From positions 1-64,000 of the forward strand of contig CAKSPF010000001.1 in assembly GCA_934481345.1 (NCBI GenBank): a stretch of 64,000 nucleotides of DNA, in the 5' to 3' direction. The notes under the pieces were generated by a model, which was given only the letters and a program-made list of their open reading frames with translations, had not been told where the DNA came from and searched no databases. Position 1 is the first letter of the stretch, and each line of letters begins with the position of its first letter. The translations under genes and the position numbers were made by a program. Shown here piece by piece: positions 61,002 to 64,000 of this stretch. This DNA is from an uncultured Clostridia bacterium. Its GTDB lineage: Bacteria > Bacillota > Clostridia > UMGS1810.

Positions 61002-61025
61002 AAAATACACCTCTTAACTGATTTG

Positions 61026-63014
61026 TTAATACTGACTGCTGTCCGCTTCGCTTACGACATAATTTTCTGTCCGTCCGAGCTCAAATTTATCACTGCAAAC
61101 CTGTGCCACATATACCTCGTCACCGGCATTTAATACGGTCTTTGAAAGCATAAGCGTATTAGTATCAATATATGTTGCCGAAACCTGGGTTCCGTTTACA
61201 TACACCTTGCTTTTCTCCGTAAATCCGGTGCCTTTAAGGCAGGATGATGTTTCACCTGCCGAAGCACCCGTTATATATATTGGATCAATTCCGAACTTAA
61301 TATCCGTTTTAACATACGGAGATTTCCCTCCGTATGCATAGTTTTCACCGTAAAGCTCATCATACATAAGAGCCTGTAGGGCGTCTGTATAGTCGGGTTT
61401 ATTTCTGTAATAGCGGTGAAGCCTGTTTATATAACCGCAGTTTAACCCAAGATCTCTTGTAAGCTTAGATGTCAGCTGATATGCATATAAATCTTCGTCT
61501 GTCGACTCCAAACCGTAATTAGACCATATTACATATTCCGTCTGAAACAGATTTGCATTGTCCAGTTCTTCTTTGGCTATACTCATAGCAGGAAGATGGT
61601 CGCCGTACAGCACCAGAACAGTCGGCTCGCTGAAATTTTTAAGTGTCTGTACAAGTTCGGCGATAAATTCATCCATTTCATGAAGCTGATTAATATAATA
61701 TTCAAAACCGATTTTATATTCTCCGTCCTCCATACCGGATTCAACAAAAATCGTCTGCGTATCGTCTATAACCTCCGTTGGGTATTTGCCGTGCCCCTGC
61801 ACGGAAACCGCAAAGACAAAATCTCTGCCCTCTGTGGAATTAAGGCATTTCATAATCTCGCCTGTCAGAATTTTATCCTTAGCCCAGTTTTTCGGATTGC
61901 GCTCCACATCATGCATATATTCAACAGGTGTAAAGGTATCAAAGCCCAGGTTTGGATAGTTCAGATTTCTGTCATAAAAAGTACCTGTATGGTCATGAAC
62001 CGCATGTGTGGAATATCCGTAATTCTTAAGGTCAAAGCACACAGAGCTTGCAGTATGCTTGAGCGTAATGGTTTTATACGGGTATTCGCAGGTTCCGAAC
62101 ATTCCCACGCTCATCCCGGTAAGAAGCTCAAATTCCGCATTGCATGTACCGCCGCCAAGGCCCGGTATACGCAGAAATCCCGACGGGCATTCTTCTTTAA
62201 GTCTTGTAAAATTCGGGATCGGATCCTCATTATACACTACGTTTTTCATGTGTTTGACATCAAAAAAAGATTCAAGCTGAACATATATAATATTCGGTTC
62301 AACCGATGGAGTTTCAAATACTTCATCATCAATAGCATCCGTTATCTGCTTTATGCGTGCCTCTCCGTAATCCGAGGGTTTGTCAACACCGCGGTTTACC
62401 GCACTGCTTGAAAAGCAATATGCAAAGCCGTAATTTTTATAGGCTTCCGGCAAATTTGCAAAACATTCGGGATTACTGTAGATACTGTACGACGACCACA
62501 TTGCAGCAGCGCACAATACCACCGATACCGCGAAAAATATCCCTGCGTTTTTATAATTCGGCTTAACCCTCGGTGCAAATTTCAATACAAGCACACTGAC
62601 AACCACCGCAGACAGTACAAGCGAAACGATATTTACTATCTGAATCGGCTTAATATAGGCATTCATAATATCCAGCGCCGATTTGACAATAGAAAAGTCA
62701 ACAGCCGCAAGAGGCGTATTTCTGTAAGTAAGTATAACGCTGTTGGTAACTCCGAGCGCTCCCCAGATAAGTGTAATAAGCGCAAGAACAAAGTATCTGC
62801 GCTTAAAGAACAGACACAGCGATATTGTACAGAAAATAATTGTAAAATTAGAGAAAAAATAGCGTATATGATACACCATAAATTCAAAACCGCCGACAAA
62901 AGAGTGGCGGCTGAGCATCTCGATAAACAGCGTTAGAAGCCATGAAACCAAGATACACAGCAAAAATCCTTTATTGTAAATGCTTTTAAGAGCATTTAGT
63001 ATTTTTTCTTTCAT
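61026..63014 (-). CDS. LtaS-like phosphoglycerol transferase
   Basis: The 662-residue membrane enzyme has five N-terminal helices (residues about 12-190) and an external sulfatase-type domain. Signatures: YVQLESFFD (metal site), GGGTCNAEFELLTG with the nucleophile threonine, and VLYGDHLPAM with the Asp-His pair. The family polymerises glycerol phosphate from phosphatidylglycerol into lipoteichoic acid. Residues about 590-655 form an extra beta domain like IPT/TIG folds (YITGASAGETSSCLKGTGF). GGAGG lies before the ATG at 63014. Confidence 0.9.
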   Translation of the reverse strand: MKEKILNALKSIYNKGFLLCILVSWLLTLFIEMLSRHSFVGGFEFMVYHIRYFFSNFTIIFCTISLCLFFKRRYFVLALITLIWGALGVTNSVILTYRNTPLAAVDFSIVKSALDIMNAYIKPIQIVNIVSLVLSAVVVSVLVLKFAPRVKPNYKNAGIFFAVSVVLCAAAMWSSYSIYSNPECFANLPEAYKNYGFAYCFSSSAVNRGVDKPSDYGEARIKQITDAIDDEVFETPSVEPNIIYVQLESFFDVKHMKNVVYNEDPIPNFTRLKEECPSGFLRIPGLGGGTCNAEFELLTGMSVGMFGTCEYPYKTITLKHTASSVCFDLKNYGYSTHAVHDHTGTFYDRNLNYPNLGFDTFTPVEYMHDVERNPKNWAKDKILTGEIMKCLNSTEGRDFVFAVSVQGHGKYPTEVIDDTQTIFVESGMEDGEYKIGFEYYINQLHEMDEFIAELVQTLKNFSEPTVLVLYGDHLPAMSIAKEELDNANLFQTEYVIWSNYGLESTDEDLYAYQLTSKLTRDLGLNCGYINRLHRYYRNKPDYTDALQALMYDELYGENYAYGGKSPYVKTDIKFGIDPIYITGASAGETSSCLKGTGFTEKSKVYVNGTQVSATYIDTNTLMLSKTVLNAGDEVYVAQVCSDKFELGRTENYVVSEADSSQY

Positions 63015-63126
63015 TTTTCTGCCTCCAAGCAAAAATAAAACTACTTTATATTTTAATACGAAGAACAGTATATCACAACAAAAAGTATTTTTCAAGAAAT
63101 TTATTTCAGTTTGTGCATTATATTAC

Positions 63127-64000
63127 TCAATCATCATGTTTAATACTGATATTTCTTTCATAATTAAAGGCTCCCCTGCCGTTTACGCTGAATGAAAATT
63201 CATTTCGTCCGTCATCGCATTGCCATCCTTCCGGAAGCGCTATAAGATAGTTGCCCTTGCAATTGAGCGGATTGTTTCCGCTTACGGAAACACTGCTGTC
63301 CGTATAGTCAATGCTGACCTCGCCGCCGAAAGAAAAATGCATATCCGACAAAAGCACATGCGGTTTGCCGGTTTTTATTATTTTAACTATTTCTGCCGCA
63401 CCGGGTGCGATTTTTCCAAGCTTAATTATATCGTCATATTTTGCATTTCTGCACTTTGCCCTGCCAAAATATGCCGAAACGTCATACGATGACGCATGTT
63501 CAACATATCCGCCGCAGGTTTTGTTATCGAGTCTGAAAATCAGATTAACCTCTTCGCTTCCGTTATTAAAAAAGCAAAGGACGTGCCATTTGCCGTTAAC
63601 TTCGGTGTCTGTAACATCAACATAAGGATAATCGGAGAATATATTGCGTGTAAAGACATTTGTAACCGCAGCAGGATAAAAATATCTTATTAATTTCATT
63701 TCTTCATATGAAGGCAGATTTTCCAAAACAGTTGTACCCGAGCATATGTATTCACACGCCAGGAAAGTTTTAAGTTCCGCATTTGTAACCTTTGAAAAAA
63801 CTGCTCCGTTTAACAGAGCGCCGCACGAATTATGCCACCATTTATTCATATATCCGCGGCACGACACCTGATTTACCAAATCCTTTAAAGTTACGCGCCG
63901 TCCGCCCCGGCTGTTAATTTCCGTTTCCGAGCAGATACTTACACCGTCTGCCGAACCGGCAAGCGCATCAAAGAAGCCGTTTCTGACATATAAATATCCT
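63127..64000 (-). CDS. C-terminal part of a GH36-like alpha-galactosidase family protein
   Basis: The frame is open from its stop at 63127 to the window edge, giving 290 residues. YMNKWWHNSCGALL, ELKTFLACEYICSGTTVLENLPSYEE and the later beta-sandwich (KWHVLCFFNNGSEEV) fit the end of the barrel and the C-terminal domain of clan GH-D enzymes, most like GH36. The usual WWxNDPD motif is altered to WWHNSCG, so activity on galactosides is uncertain. It may act with the pectin-type genes of this genome on plant side chains. Confidence 0.6.
   Translation of the reverse strand, partial: GYLYVRNGFFDALAGSADGVSICSETEINSRGGRRVTLKDLVNQVSCRGYMNKWWHNSCGALLNGAVFSKVTNAELKTFLACEYICSGTTVLENLPSYEEMKLIRYFYPAAVTNVFTRNIFSDYPYVDVTDTEVNGKWHVLCFFNNGSEEVNLIFRLDNKTCGGYVEHASSYDVSAYFGRAKCRNAKYDDIIKLGKIAPGAAEIVKIIKTGKPHVLLSDMHFSFGGEVSIDYTDSSVSVSGNNPLNCKGNYLIALPEGWQCDDGRNEFSFSVNGRGAFNYERNISIKHDD

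Overview
The window is low-GC DNA from an anaerobic, endospore-forming member of the Clostridia. The evidence is spore genes (spoVAC/D/E, yqfC/yqfD, ylbJ), a class III ribonucleotide reductase, pyruvate phosphate dikinase, a bacterial V-type ATPase, a large-type SRP RNA, and strong TTGACA-17-TATAAT promoters with GGAGG ribosome binding sites. Two intracellular GH28 proteins, an SGNH esterase and the end of an alpha-galactosidase-like protein suggest a user of plant polysaccharides. I cannot place it below class from sequence alone.

Region 1 (1-6.7 kb) is an accessory island: a transposase N-terminus running off the edge, a decayed serine recombinase, an unrecognised protein, a Fic toxin with an HTH-VbhA-type antitoxin, a RepA_N replication initiator whose gene carries six iteron-like repeats, and an intact large serine recombinase. 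It reads as an integrated plasmid or conjugative-element remnant.

Region 2 (6.8-23.15 kb) is mostly core genome: an RHH regulator with clpB, a FeoB C-terminal half, a DUF1540 protein, an FMN-riboswitch operon (ribU plus a HAD phosphatase), nrdDG with NrdR boxes, a compact spoVA operon preceded by an unlisted 50-residue membrane protein, rpsO and pnp with structured leaders, and argCB.

Region 3 (23.16-29.4 kb) is a second accessory patch. Two damaged IS256-family copies lie in direct orientation around an SGNH/GH28 operon. A paralogous GH28 gene and an IS481-type transposase fragment follow.

Region 4 (29.4-64 kb) is core genome, nearly all on the minus strand: ppdK; yqfC-yqfD-phoH-ybeY-era-yqzL-recO; ylbJ on the plus strand; a YabE-like 3D-domain protein; a DUF4093/M5-type toprim protein; a nine-gene V-ATPase operon behind copA, an ACT protein and a PFL-like protein; rlmB; hom-thrB-lysC; SRP RNA with dnaX; a DUF6514 gene; tRNA-Arg(ACG); ppa; an LtaS-like enzyme; and the C-terminal part of a GH36-like protein cut by the window edge. 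I found no CRISPR array and no rRNA. The least ordinary items are the in-frame Fic/330-residue arrangement, the iterons inside repA, the long duplex before pnp, the small spoVA protein, the ribU-HAD pairing, and the IS-bounded pectin-type gene pair.
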